A stretch of 36,952 nt of DNA, from contig NZ_VIDT01000005.1 of assembly GCF_006519715.1 (NCBI RefSeq), positions 1 to 36,952 on the forward strand, in the 5' to 3' direction. Source of the stretch: Ideonella azotifigens. GTDB taxonomy: Bacteria > Pseudomonadota > Gammaproteobacteria > Burkholderiales > Burkholderiaceae_C. The translations under genes and the position numbers were made by a program. Below are positions 26,556 to 34,715 of this stretch, piece by piece (within the stretch, counting starts at the first letter, position 1; each line of letters opens with the position of its first letter). Under the pieces are notes generated by a model. It was not told where the DNA came from. It made no database searches and saw only the letters and a list, made by a program, of their open reading frames with translations.

Positions 26556-27461
26556 ATGAAGACATTCCAGGGCCGCACCGCGGTGATCACCGGCGCCGGT
26601 TCCGGCTTCGGGCTGGAGGCCTCGCGCATTGCCGCCCGCGAGGGCATGCGCATCGTGATGGCCGACGTGCAGCAGGACGCGCTGGACAAGGCCGTGGCCG
26701 AGATCCGAGGCCTGGGCGCCGAGGTGCTGCCGTTCCAGCTGGACGTGGCCAAGGCCGAGCGCGTGGAGGCGATGGGTGCGGCCACGCTGGAGACCTTCGG
26801 CGCGCCGCACTTCGTGTTCAACAACGCCGGCGTGGGCGCGGGCGGCCTGATCTGGGAGCACACGCTGAAGGATTGGGAGTGGGTGGTGGGCGTGAACCTG
26901 ATGGGTGTCGCCCACGGCGTGCGCGTCTTCACGCCAATGATGCTGGATGCGGCGAAGGCTGACCCTTCGTACGAGGGCCACATCGTCAACACCGCCTCGA
27001 TGGCCGGCATGCTGAACGCGCCCAACATGGGTGTCTACAACGTGACCAAGCATGCGGTGGTGGCCATGAGCGAAACGCTCTACCAGGACCTGGCTTTGGT
27101 GACCGACCAGATCGGCACCAGCGTGCTGTGCCCGTACTTCGTGCCCACCGGCATCAGCCACAGCGAGCGCAACCGGCCGGCGGACTTCAACGACGGTGAC
27201 CACAAGCCCACCAAGAGCCAGCTGATCGCCCAGGCCATGTCCGACAAGGCGGTGAGCAGCGGCAAGCTGACGGCCGAGCAGGTCATGCAGTGGGTGTTCG
27301 AGGCGGTGCGCAAGCGCCAGTTCTACGTCTTCAGCCACCCGCATGCGTTGGGTGGCGTGCAGATGCGCATGGAAGACATTCTGCAGCTGCGCAACCCGAC
27401 CGATCCGTTCAAGGAGCGACCGGAGGTGGGCGCGAACCTGCGGGCGCAACTGCGCGGCTGA
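26556..27461 (+). CDS. Short-chain dehydrogenase/reductase
   Basis: This 301-aa classical SDR has TGAGSGFG near 12-19, NNAG at 89-92, and the Ser148 / Tyr161 / Lys165 triad (NTASM, YNVTK). It is longer than a FabG. The extended C-terminus (EAVRKRQFYVFSHPHA…LQLRNPTDPF) is typical of SDRs that act on hydrophobic alcohols or aldehydes. ACAGGAGACAAGC lies before the ATG. It is the last gene in the co-directional fad run. Its stop codon falls inside the first unit of the short repeat that follows. Confidence 0.92.
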   Translation: MKTFQGRTAVITGAGSGFGLEASRIAAREGMRIVMADVQQDALDKAVAEIRGLGAEVLPFQLDVAKAERVEAMGAATLETFGAPHFVFNNAGVGAGGLIWEHTLKDWEWVVGVNLMGVAHGVRVFTPMMLDAAKADPSYEGHIVNTASMAGMLNAPNMGVYNVTKHAVVAMSETLYQDLALVTDQIGTSVLCPYFVPTGISHSERNRPADFNDGDHKPTKSQLIAQAMSDKAVSSGKLTAEQVMQWVFEAVRKRQFYVFSHPHALGGVQMRMEDILQLRNPTDPFKERPEVGANLRAQLRG

Positions 27462-27540
27462 GCCACCATCCCCGTTCGGGCCGCCACCTTCTCCGTTCGG
27501 GCTGAGCCGGATCCCCGTTCGGGCTGAGCCTGTCGAAGCC
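27455..27540. repeat. Degenerate ~22-base tandem repeat between convergent genes
   Basis: Four units are visible: 27455-27477, 27478-27498, 27499-27520 and 27521-27540. Units read approximately GGGCTGAGCC-n(2-3)-TCCCCGTTC. The last ends with TGTCGAAGCC, so the right-hand part matches a CGTTCGGGCTGAGCCTGTCGAAGCC-type element, here given as CGTTCGGGCTGAGCC plus TGTCGAAGCC, that I recall as dispersed in many proteobacterial genomes. It fills the gap between the SDR and lacI stops. Confidence 0.7.
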
Positions 27541-27562
27541 TTCCCCTTGCGGTTCAGCCGGC

Positions 27563-28672
27563 TCAGGCCTTGAAGGTCGGGCTGCGCTTGCGGGCCATCT
27601 TGACCTGCACGGCCGGCGTGGACTCGTTGGCATGCGGCCCCGGCCGCACCGAGTCACGCCACACGACCTCCGGCGGGAACTCGCGCTGCACCGGCAGCGT
27701 GAGGCCGTAGCAGAGGTTCAGCAGGAAGCGGCAGCCGTTGGCGGCCATGTCCACGCTGGGCACGCGCACGGTGCTCAGCGCGGGCGTGGTGTAGCGGGCC
27801 AGCACGCTGTCGTCGAAGCCGAGCACCGAGAGCTGGTCCGGCACTTTGACGCCCGCCTTGCCCAAGCAGGCAATGGCGGCCATGGCCATGGTGTCGTTCG
27901 CGCAGAAGAGGGCACTGAAATCCAGCCCCTGCGCCAGCAGCGCCTGCGCGGCGGCGTGTCCGCCATCGAAGCTGAACTGGCCTTCGCGCTGATGCGAGGG
28001 CGGAATGATCACGCCATGCTGCGCCAGCTCGGCATGGAAGCCGGCCATGCGCAGCGCGTTGTCTGGCGCGGTGTGAAGGCCGCTGATGCAGGCCAGTTCG
28101 CGGTGGCCTTGCTGCAGCAGCGCATGCGCGGCCAGCCGGCCGGCGAGTTCGTGATCGGTCGAGAAGCAGTGCTCGGGCTTGGAAGGGCTGGTCTGGTTCA
28201 GCACCACCAGCGGTGCCTTCTCGCTCCACAGCATGTCCAGGTCTTCGGAGCTGAGGGCGTTGCTGACGACGAGCACGCCATCGCATTCCCTTTCGATCAG
28301 GAAGCGGATGCCGTCCAGCGCCCGCTGGCGGGCGTCACCATCGTCCGGCCCGGCACCCACGCCCAGGCCGCAGCCATTGGCCGCGACCATGTGCCGGTTT
28401 GCGCCGCGCAACTCGCCGTCCACCGCCTGCAGGATGGGACCGAAGAAGTCGCCGGCGAAGTCGTGCACGTAGATGCCCACCATGCCGGTGCGCTTGGTGG
28501 ACAGCGCCCGCGCCGCGTTCGACGGGCGGAAGTTCAGCGCCGCCACCGCCTCCCGCACACGGGCCAGCGTCTCGGGCGAGACCGCGCCGTTGCCCGAGAT
28601 GGCGCGCGAGGCCGTGCCCTTACCCACCCCTGCGAGGCGGGCGACGTCGGCGATGGTGGGCGTGCGGGTCAT
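27563..28672 (-). CDS. LacI-family transcriptional regulator
   Basis: This 369-aa repressor has the N-terminal helix-turn-helix TIADVARLAGVGKGTASRAIS with the hinge helix SNAARALST. A periplasmic-binding-protein-like sugar-sensing core follows (about 62-340), including LFCANDTMAMA and SVLGFDDSVLARYTTPALSTVRV, both family hallmarks. It is the last gene of the beta-glucoside operon, 25 bases after the ATPase. It probably represses the operon through the palindrome at 34546-34559 and is released by a glucoside or its product. About 20 residues longer than LacI at the C-terminus (RPGPHANESTPAVQVKMARKRS), basic and likely disordered. Confidence 0.94.
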   Translation of the reverse strand: MTRTPTIADVARLAGVGKGTASRAISGNGAVSPETLARVREAVAALNFRPSNAARALSTKRTGMVGIYVHDFAGDFFGPILQAVDGELRGANRHMVAANGCGLGVGAGPDDGDARQRALDGIRFLIERECDGVLVVSNALSSEDLDMLWSEKAPLVVLNQTSPSKPEHCFSTDHELAGRLAAHALLQQGHRELACISGLHTAPDNALRMAGFHAELAQHGVIIPPSHQREGQFSFDGGHAAAQALLAQGLDFSALFCANDTMAMAAIACLGKAGVKVPDQLSVLGFDDSVLARYTTPALSTVRVPSVDMAANGCRFLLNLCYGLTLPVQREFPPEVVWRDSVRPGPHANESTPAVQVKMARKRSPTFKA

Positions 28673-28697
28673 CAGCGCAGGATTGTCCTGGAAACGC

Positions 28698-29783
<1,086 letters not shown>

Positions 29784-29809
29784 GTTCGGAAATCCTTTAG
29801 CCGATGCGG

Positions 29810-29880
29810 GACTGCCGCCGGGCCGCCCCAAGGCTGGCCCGCGCCCCCTTGGTGGGCTGCGAACGAAGTGAGCTGGGGAT
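29810..29880 (+). repeat. Dispersed intergenic repeat, copy 2 (inside the sugar operon)
   Basis: GCCGGGCCGCCCCAAG at 29817-29832 is identical to the core on the minus strand at 2036-2021. It is followed in the same order by a C-run/G-run hairpin and a GGGG end (GAGCTGGGGA). It occupies most of the 104-base gap between the second permease and the ATPase gene, the widest gap in the operon. It could form a hairpin in the mRNA that lowers downstream expression. Confidence 0.65.
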
Positions 29881-29887
29881 GGTCATG

Positions 29888-30835
29888 TCATCCCTTCACG
29901 GCGCCAGCCGCAATGCCTCTGACGAACCAGCGGCCGGAGACCAGGTAGACCACCAGCGGGACCAGCGAGGTCAGCAGCGTGGCGGCCATGTTGACGTTGT
30001 AGAGGCGCTCGCCGGTGGTGGTGTTGATCACGTTGTTCAGCTGCACCGTCATGGGCAGGTTCTCGCGGCCGGCGAAGACAAGGCCGAGCAGGAAGTCGTT
30101 CCAGATGTTGGTCAGCTGCATGATCACGGCCACCGCGATGATGGGCAGCGACATCGGCAGCATCAGCTGGAAGAAGATGCGCCAGAAGCCGCCACCGTCG
30201 ATGCGCGCGGCCTTGAACAGCTCGCCGGGCACGCTGGCGTAGTAGTTGCGGAACAGCAGCGTCATCACCGGCATGCCGAAGATGGTGTGGACCAGCACGA
30301 TGCAGGGCAGGGTGCCGAACATGCCGGCGGCCGAGAAGATGCGCACCAGCGGGTACAGCGTGACCTGGTAGGGCACGAAGGCGCCGAACATCAGCACGCC
30401 AAAGATCACGCCGGCCCAGCGCACGCGCCAGAAGGACAGCGCGTAGCCGTTCAGCGCGCCGAAGAAGATCGACAGCACGGTGCTGGGCAGCACGATCTTC
30501 ACCGAGTTCCAGAAGCCGACCTGGATGCCGTTGCAGTCCAGCCCGGTGCAGGCGCTGGACCAGGCGTCCACCCAGGCGGCCGCGGTGGCATGCGTGGGCA
30601 GTGCAAACAGGTTGCCCAGCCGGATCTCGACCATCGGTTTGAGCGAGGTCGAGATCATCACGTACAGCGGCACCAGGAAGAAGGCCGCGGCGCTGATCAG
30701 CAGCGCATACAGGCCGATGCGCGCGGGGCTGAACAGGCCGCGCTTGGGCCGCGTTGCATGGCGCGACCCAGGCTTGGCAGGCGGGGCGATGGTGGGCATG
30801 GGAGGCGTGGGCACGGCGGTGGTGGCGGTGTTCAT
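29888..30835 (-). CDS. MalG-type sugar ABC transporter permease
   Basis: This 315-aa permease carries six membrane segments starting at about residue 38 (IGLYALLISAAAFFLVPLYV). The EAA coupling motif reads YYASVPGELFKAARIDGGGF, followed by LPMSLPIIAVAVI. It has a ~35-residue Thr/Pro-rich cytoplasmic N-terminus. The ATG at 30835 overlaps the stop of the partner permease as ATGA (30832-30835). A much longer reading frame to 31705 is only an accident: the front is a shadow of the partner gene. The pair forms the inner-membrane channel of the glucoside importer. Confidence 0.94.
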   Translation of the reverse strand: MNTATTAVPTPPMPTIAPPAKPGSRHATRPKRGLFSPARIGLYALLISAAAFFLVPLYVMISTSLKPMVEIRLGNLFALPTHATAAAWVDAWSSACTGLDCNGIQVGFWNSVKIVLPSTVLSIFFGALNGYALSFWRVRWAGVIFGVLMFGAFVPYQVTLYPLVRIFSAAGMFGTLPCIVLVHTIFGMPVMTLLFRNYYASVPGELFKAARIDGGGFWRIFFQLMLPMSLPIIAVAVIMQLTNIWNDFLLGLVFAGRENLPMTVQLNNVINTTTGERLYNVNMAATLLTSLVPLVVYLVSGRWFVRGIAAGAVKG

Positions 30836-31749
30836 GAATGGCGCGCCTTTTTCGCTTGCACCGCACGGGCATACCACCAGGGCGTGAGCAGGGCCAGCAC
30901 GGTCAGCAGCATCACGGTGGAGGCGGCGGAGGCCAGGCCAACGTTGGCGCGGCCGAACAGGTTGTCCATGATGAACTTGGCCGGCACTTCGCTGGCATTG
31001 CCCGGGCCGCCCTGGGTCATGGCCACGACCACGTCGAAGACCTTGACCACGCCAACGGCCAGCAGCACGAACGAGGTGCCAATGGCTGGCCCGAGCTGCG
31101 GCAGCACGATGCTGAGGTAGTAGCGCCAGCGCGGCACGCCGTCGACCCGCGCGGCATGCCACAGCGATTCGTCCACGCCGCGCAGGCCTGCCAGCAAGAC
31201 CGCCATCACCACGCCCGAGGCCTGCCAGACGGCGGCGATGACGATGGTGTAGATGACCTGGTCCTGCTGCACGATCCAGTCGAACTTGAAGTCCGGAAAG
31301 CCCAGCGCCCGCACGGTGGACTGGATGCCCAGCTCGGGGTTCAGCATCCACTGCCAGACAAGGCCGGTGGCGACGAACGAAACGGCATAGGGGTACAGGA
31401 ATACGGTGCGCAGCACACCTTCGCCGCGCACATGCTGGTCCAGCAACACCGCCAGCAGCAGCCCCAGCACCAGGCAGGCGGCGACGAACAACACGCCGAA
31501 GACGGCGAGGTTCTGCACCGAGACATGCCAGCGCTCGGTTTCGAACAGCCGCTGGTACTGCGACAGGCCGACAAAGTCGTCGCGCGGGAAGATGCGCGAG
31601 CTGCTGACCGAGATGCGCATCGACCACAACACGGTGCCGATGTAGACGCCCAGCGCGGTCAGTGCCATCGGCAGCAGCGCGATCTGCGCGGTCAAGGCCC
31701 GCCATGGCCGTGCCCGGCTCGGCCTGTGTCGGGAAGAAGATATGGCCAT
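30832..31749 (-). CDS. MalF-type sugar ABC transporter permease
   Basis: This 305-aa permease has six or so membrane helices. The FVGLSQYQRLFE segment after helix 1 is usual in MalF/UgpA proteins. EAA coupling motif: LRGVDESLWHAARVDGVPRW, then LPQLGPAIGTSFVLLAVG. The GGPGNASEV loop is also a CUT1-family hallmark. It begins 31 bases after the binding-protein gene. The end ARAVQAKKARHS is basic and cytoplasmic. Confidence 0.94.
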   Translation of the reverse strand: MAISSSRHRPSRARPWRALTAQIALLPMALTALGVYIGTVLWSMRISVSSSRIFPRDDFVGLSQYQRLFETERWHVSVQNLAVFGVLFVAACLVLGLLLAVLLDQHVRGEGVLRTVFLYPYAVSFVATGLVWQWMLNPELGIQSTVRALGFPDFKFDWIVQQDQVIYTIVIAAVWQASGVVMAVLLAGLRGVDESLWHAARVDGVPRWRYYLSIVLPQLGPAIGTSFVLLAVGVVKVFDVVVAMTQGGPGNASEVPAKFIMDNLFGRANVGLASAASTVMLLTVLALLTPWWYARAVQAKKARHS

Positions 31750-31780
31750 GGCGGTTTCCTGTTTCAGCGCCTGACGGCGC

Positions 31781-33013
31781 TCAGCCCTTGATGGCGCCTT
31801 GCAGCGCCTTGACCACGTCGTCGACCGACTGGTTGCTGTTCCAGAACTTGGTGATCACGTCCTGCACCGCGCCGACCATGTCAGGCGTCATCAGCATGTC
31901 GGGGTTGGCAATCTGCCGCGACGCATCCTTCATCGCCGCCACGCCAGCCTGGGCGCAGACGTCCATCTTGCCGGTGTCGACGTCGGTGCGGATCGGGATC
32001 GAGCCCTTCTTGTTGTTGAACGCGACCTGCGTGGCCGGCGAGGTGAAGACGGTGGCCAGCTTGTGCTGGGCTTCGATCTGCGCCTTGTTGGTCGTCTTCG
32101 GGAAGACGAAGACGTCGCCCGCCACCATGTAGGGTGCGCTGGGGCCGAAGCCGGCGAAACAGCCGAATTCCTTGCCTGCTGTCTGGCCTGCGGCGCCGAA
32201 CTCGCCCTTGGCCCAGTCGCCCATGATCTGGAAGCCGGCCTTGCCGCTGATGACCATCGCGGTGGCGTCGTTCCAGTTGCGGCCCGGCGAGCCAGCGTCC
32301 ACATAGCCGTGCAGCTTCTTCAGCGCCGTCATGGCCTTGCGGAAGGGCTCGGAGTTGACGCTGGCCACGTCATGATCGCGGAAAAACTTCAGGTAGGCGT
32401 CCCGGCCGCCCACATGCAGCACGAAGCTGTAGAAGGTGATCCATTCCTGCCAGCTCTGGCCACCCAGTGCCAGCGGCACCAGGCCGGCGGCCTTCAGCTT
32501 GTCCAGCGCGGCGAAGAATTCGTCCACCGTCTTGGGCTCGGCGGCCACGCCGGCCTTGGTCAGTGCGGATTTGGAGTACCAGAACCAGGTCGGGTTGTGG
32601 ATGTTGACCGGGACCGCGTAGTAGTGGCCCTTGATCTTGATGCTGTCGATGATGGGCTTGGGCAGGAGCTTGTCCCAGCCTTCCTTGGCCGCCACCGGGT
32701 CGATGTCGTTCAGCAGGCCCTCGTCAATCACGTCGTGGTACTGCTTGGAGGTGTTGAACTGGGCGGCGGTCGGCGGGTTGCCGCCGGCGATGCGGTTGAT
32801 GGCGGCGGCGCGGGCGTTGTCCGCACCGGCCACGGCCGCGTCGACCCAGGTGCCGCCAGCCTGGTTGTAGGCGTCGGCCAGGGTCTTCACCGCGGCCGAT
32901 TCACCGCCGGAAGTCCACCAGTGGATCACCTCGGCCTTCTGGGCGTGGGCGGCGTTGGCGGCCAGCGCGACGAAGGCGGCAGCGGCAAGGGTCTTGAACT
33001 TCATTGGGGCCAT
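31781..33013 (-). CDS. Sugar ABC transporter substrate-binding protein (CUT1 type)
   Basis: This 410-aa periplasmic binding protein has a signal peptide (KFKTLAAAAFVALAANAAHA). EVIHWWTSGGESAAVKTLADAY is the usual opening of CUT1 sugar-binding proteins, cut here to EVIHWWTSGGES and AVKTLADAY. FNTSKQYHDVIDEGLLNDI and AVPVNIHNPTWFWYSKSAL carry probable sugar-stacking aromatics. The start at 33013 is preferred (GGAGACAAAGCC upstream); 33004 is possible. Given the GH1 gene upstream, a beta-linked disaccharide such as cellobiose, or a related glucoside, is the likely ligand. The long frame to 33226 is not coding upstream. Confidence 0.93.
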   Translation of the reverse strand: MAPMKFKTLAAAAFVALAANAAHAQKAEVIHWWTSGGESAAVKTLADAYNQAGGTWVDAAVAGADNARAAAINRIAGGNPPTAAQFNTSKQYHDVIDEGLLNDIDPVAAKEGWDKLLPKPIIDSIKIKGHYYAVPVNIHNPTWFWYSKSALTKAGVAAEPKTVDEFFAALDKLKAAGLVPLALGGQSWQEWITFYSFVLHVGGRDAYLKFFRDHDVASVNSEPFRKAMTALKKLHGYVDAGSPGRNWNDATAMVISGKAGFQIMGDWAKGEFGAAGQTAGKEFGCFAGFGPSAPYMVAGDVFVFPKTTNKAQIEAQHKLATVFTSPATQVAFNNKKGSIPIRTDVDTGKMDVCAQAGVAAMKDASRQIANPDMLMTPDMVGAVQDVITKFWNSNQSVDDVVKALQGAIKG

Positions 33014-33056
33014 GGCTTTGTCTCCAGTATCTGTCTTTGAAATGACCGGGGGAAAG

Positions 33057-33071
33057 GGCCGCTTGGCGGCC
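33057..33071 (-). other. Hairpin between GH1 and binding-protein genes
   Basis: GGCCGC (33057-33062) pairs with GCGGCC (33066-33071) over a 3-base loop in the 89-base gap. On the minus strand it is followed by CTTTCC and not a clear T-run, so it is at best a weak attenuator or mRNA-processing hairpin. Confidence 0.35.
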
Positions 33072-33102
33072 TGTAGGGAAGCGAGCAGCGCGAAAAAGGT
33101 TG

Positions 33103-34476
33103 TCAGCCTTGCTTGCGGGCGGCGAGGAAGGCCTGGAAGGCCAGCGCACTGTCTTTCAGCGTGCGCTGCTGGGTCTGGTAGTCCACATGCACCAGGCCGA
33201 AACGGCGCTCGTAGCCGAAGGCCCATTCGAAGTTGTCCATCAGCGACCAGACGAAATAGCCGCGCACGTCCACGCCGGCTTCGATGGCCCGCGCCACCGC
33301 GGCGAAGTGGCGGTTCAGGAAGCTGATGCGCTGCGCGTCGTGCACCTGGCCGGCCTCGACCTGGTCGTCCGAGGCCATGCCGTTTTCGGTGATGAAGACG
33401 GGCGGCAGGTTGGGGTAGCGGGACTTGAAGTCCCGCAGCAGGTCTTCAAGGCCTTGCGGGTAGACCTCCCAGCCCATCTGCGTGCGCTCGACGTTGGGCA
33501 CGTCGGTCTCGATGTAGCCGTGGCCGCCGTCGCTCTTCAGCTGGGTGCGGAAGTAGTAGTTGGCGCCGAGGAAGTCCAGCGGCTGCGCGATGGTGGCCAT
33601 GTCACCTTCGAGCACCAGCGGCGCGCTGCCTGGCCACAGGCTGTCCAGGTCGGCAGGGTAGGCGCCCTTGAGCAAGGGGCCCAGCACCCAGTCGTTGTGC
33701 TGCAACTCGAACAGCTGGGCGGCGCGCACGTCGGCCGGGCTGCTGGTCTCGGGCGTGCCGCGGCCGAAGTTGGCGACGATGCCGCGCTGCGCGCCTGGGT
33801 CGTTGGCCTTCAGCGCCTGCAGCGCCAGGCCGTGGCCCAGCAGCAGGTGGTGCATGGCCTGCCGGGCGTAGCGCACGCTGCTGCGGCCGGGTGCGTGGTG
33901 GCCATTGCCGTAGCCCAGGAAGGCCGAGCACCAGGGCTCGTTCAGCGAGGCATAGGACGTGACGCGGCCTTGCAGCTCGCGGCTCATCAGGTCGGCGTAT
34001 TCGGCGAAGCGGTAGGCGGTGTCGCGGTTCAGCCAGCCGCCGCGGTCTTCCAGGTGCTGCGGCAGGTCCCAGTGGTAGAGCGTGACGAAGCGCTGCAGGC
34101 CCTTGGCTTCGAGCCGGTCCAGCAGGTGCTTGTAGAAGTCGATGCCTTTCTGGTTCGGCCGGCCCTTTTCGTCCATGACCCGCGGCCAGGCCAGCGAGAG
34201 GCGGTAGGCGTCCACGCCCAGCGCCGCGATCATGTCCACGTCGGCTTCCCAGCGGTTGAAATGGTCACAGGCATTCGCGCCGGTGTCGCCGTTCAGCACC
34301 TTGCCGGGCGTGTCGCAGAAGGTGTCCCAGATCGAGGCCAGGCGGCCGTCCGCGTGGGTGGCGCCTTCGATCTGGAACGAGGCGGTCGCCACGCCCCAGG
34401 TGAAGCCGGGCAGCGCCATGGGCGACTGCGGCGGCGGGGCGAGCGGCGGCAGGGGCGAAGGCGATGAGCTGGACAT
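33103..34476 (-). CDS. Glycoside hydrolase family 1 beta-glucosidase
   Basis: This 457-aa GH1 enzyme has TWGVATASFQIEGA at the family start, the acid/base Glu180 in SLNEPW, and the nucleophile Glu364 in FITENGM. YRLSLAWPRV, LYHWDLPQ and the C-terminal WSLMDNFEWAFGYERRFGLVHVDY (given here as WSLMDNFEWAFGY and RFGLVHVDY) complete the hallmarks. There is no signal peptide, so it hydrolyses imported beta-glucosides in the cytoplasm. The start at 34476 has AAGGAACG upstream; a frame to 34578 would cross the operator. It is the first gene of the glucoside operon. The first ~20 residues are a Ser/Pro-rich run. Confidence 0.95.
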   Translation of the reverse strand: MSSSSPSPLPPLAPPPQSPMALPGFTWGVATASFQIEGATHADGRLASIWDTFCDTPGKVLNGDTGANACDHFNRWEADVDMIAALGVDAYRLSLAWPRVMDEKGRPNQKGIDFYKHLLDRLEAKGLQRFVTLYHWDLPQHLEDRGGWLNRDTAYRFAEYADLMSRELQGRVTSYASLNEPWCSAFLGYGNGHHAPGRSSVRYARQAMHHLLLGHGLALQALKANDPGAQRGIVANFGRGTPETSSPADVRAAQLFELQHNDWVLGPLLKGAYPADLDSLWPGSAPLVLEGDMATIAQPLDFLGANYYFRTQLKSDGGHGYIETDVPNVERTQMGWEVYPQGLEDLLRDFKSRYPNLPPVFITENGMASDDQVEAGQVHDAQRISFLNRHFAAVARAIEAGVDVRGYFVWSLMDNFEWAFGYERRFGLVHVDYQTQQRTLKDSALAFQAFLAARKQG

Positions 34477-34545
34477 GAGACGTTCCTTGTTGGGAGCTGG
34501 CGGCCATGGGCGGGCCGGTTGTGGGTGCGTTGGGTGGAACGGATA

Positions 34546-34559
34546 TGGAACCGGTTCCA
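34546..34559. promoter_or_regulatory. LacI-type operator palindrome
   Basis: TGGAACCGGTTCCA is a perfect 14-base palindrome with the central CG step that LacI-family hinge helices bind. It lies 70 bases upstream of the GH1 start codon and in the leader side of the divergent tex gene. It is the natural site for the LacI regulator encoded at the end of the same operon. No second copy is seen near 33014-33102 or 29784-29887. Confidence 0.75.
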
Positions 34560-34715
34560 ATGGCTGGCATTGCACCAACGATGGCCGGCGTCGTCATCAG
34601 GGAGAACCCGAGCTTCTGCCGTTCCGAACCCGTGCCGGTTGTCATGGCGGCGGCGTCCGGGCTGCCAGGCTTCTGGCAAACTGCCGCGCTCTCCCGGTCA
34701 CCGAAGACACGAGTT

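Noticed and set aside
29888-31705. 605-codon minus-strand frame that could look like a permease fusion
   Set aside because: Only the part from 30835 down is a permease. The front is an out-of-frame reading of the partner permease, which has its own start and stop with a 4-base overlap.
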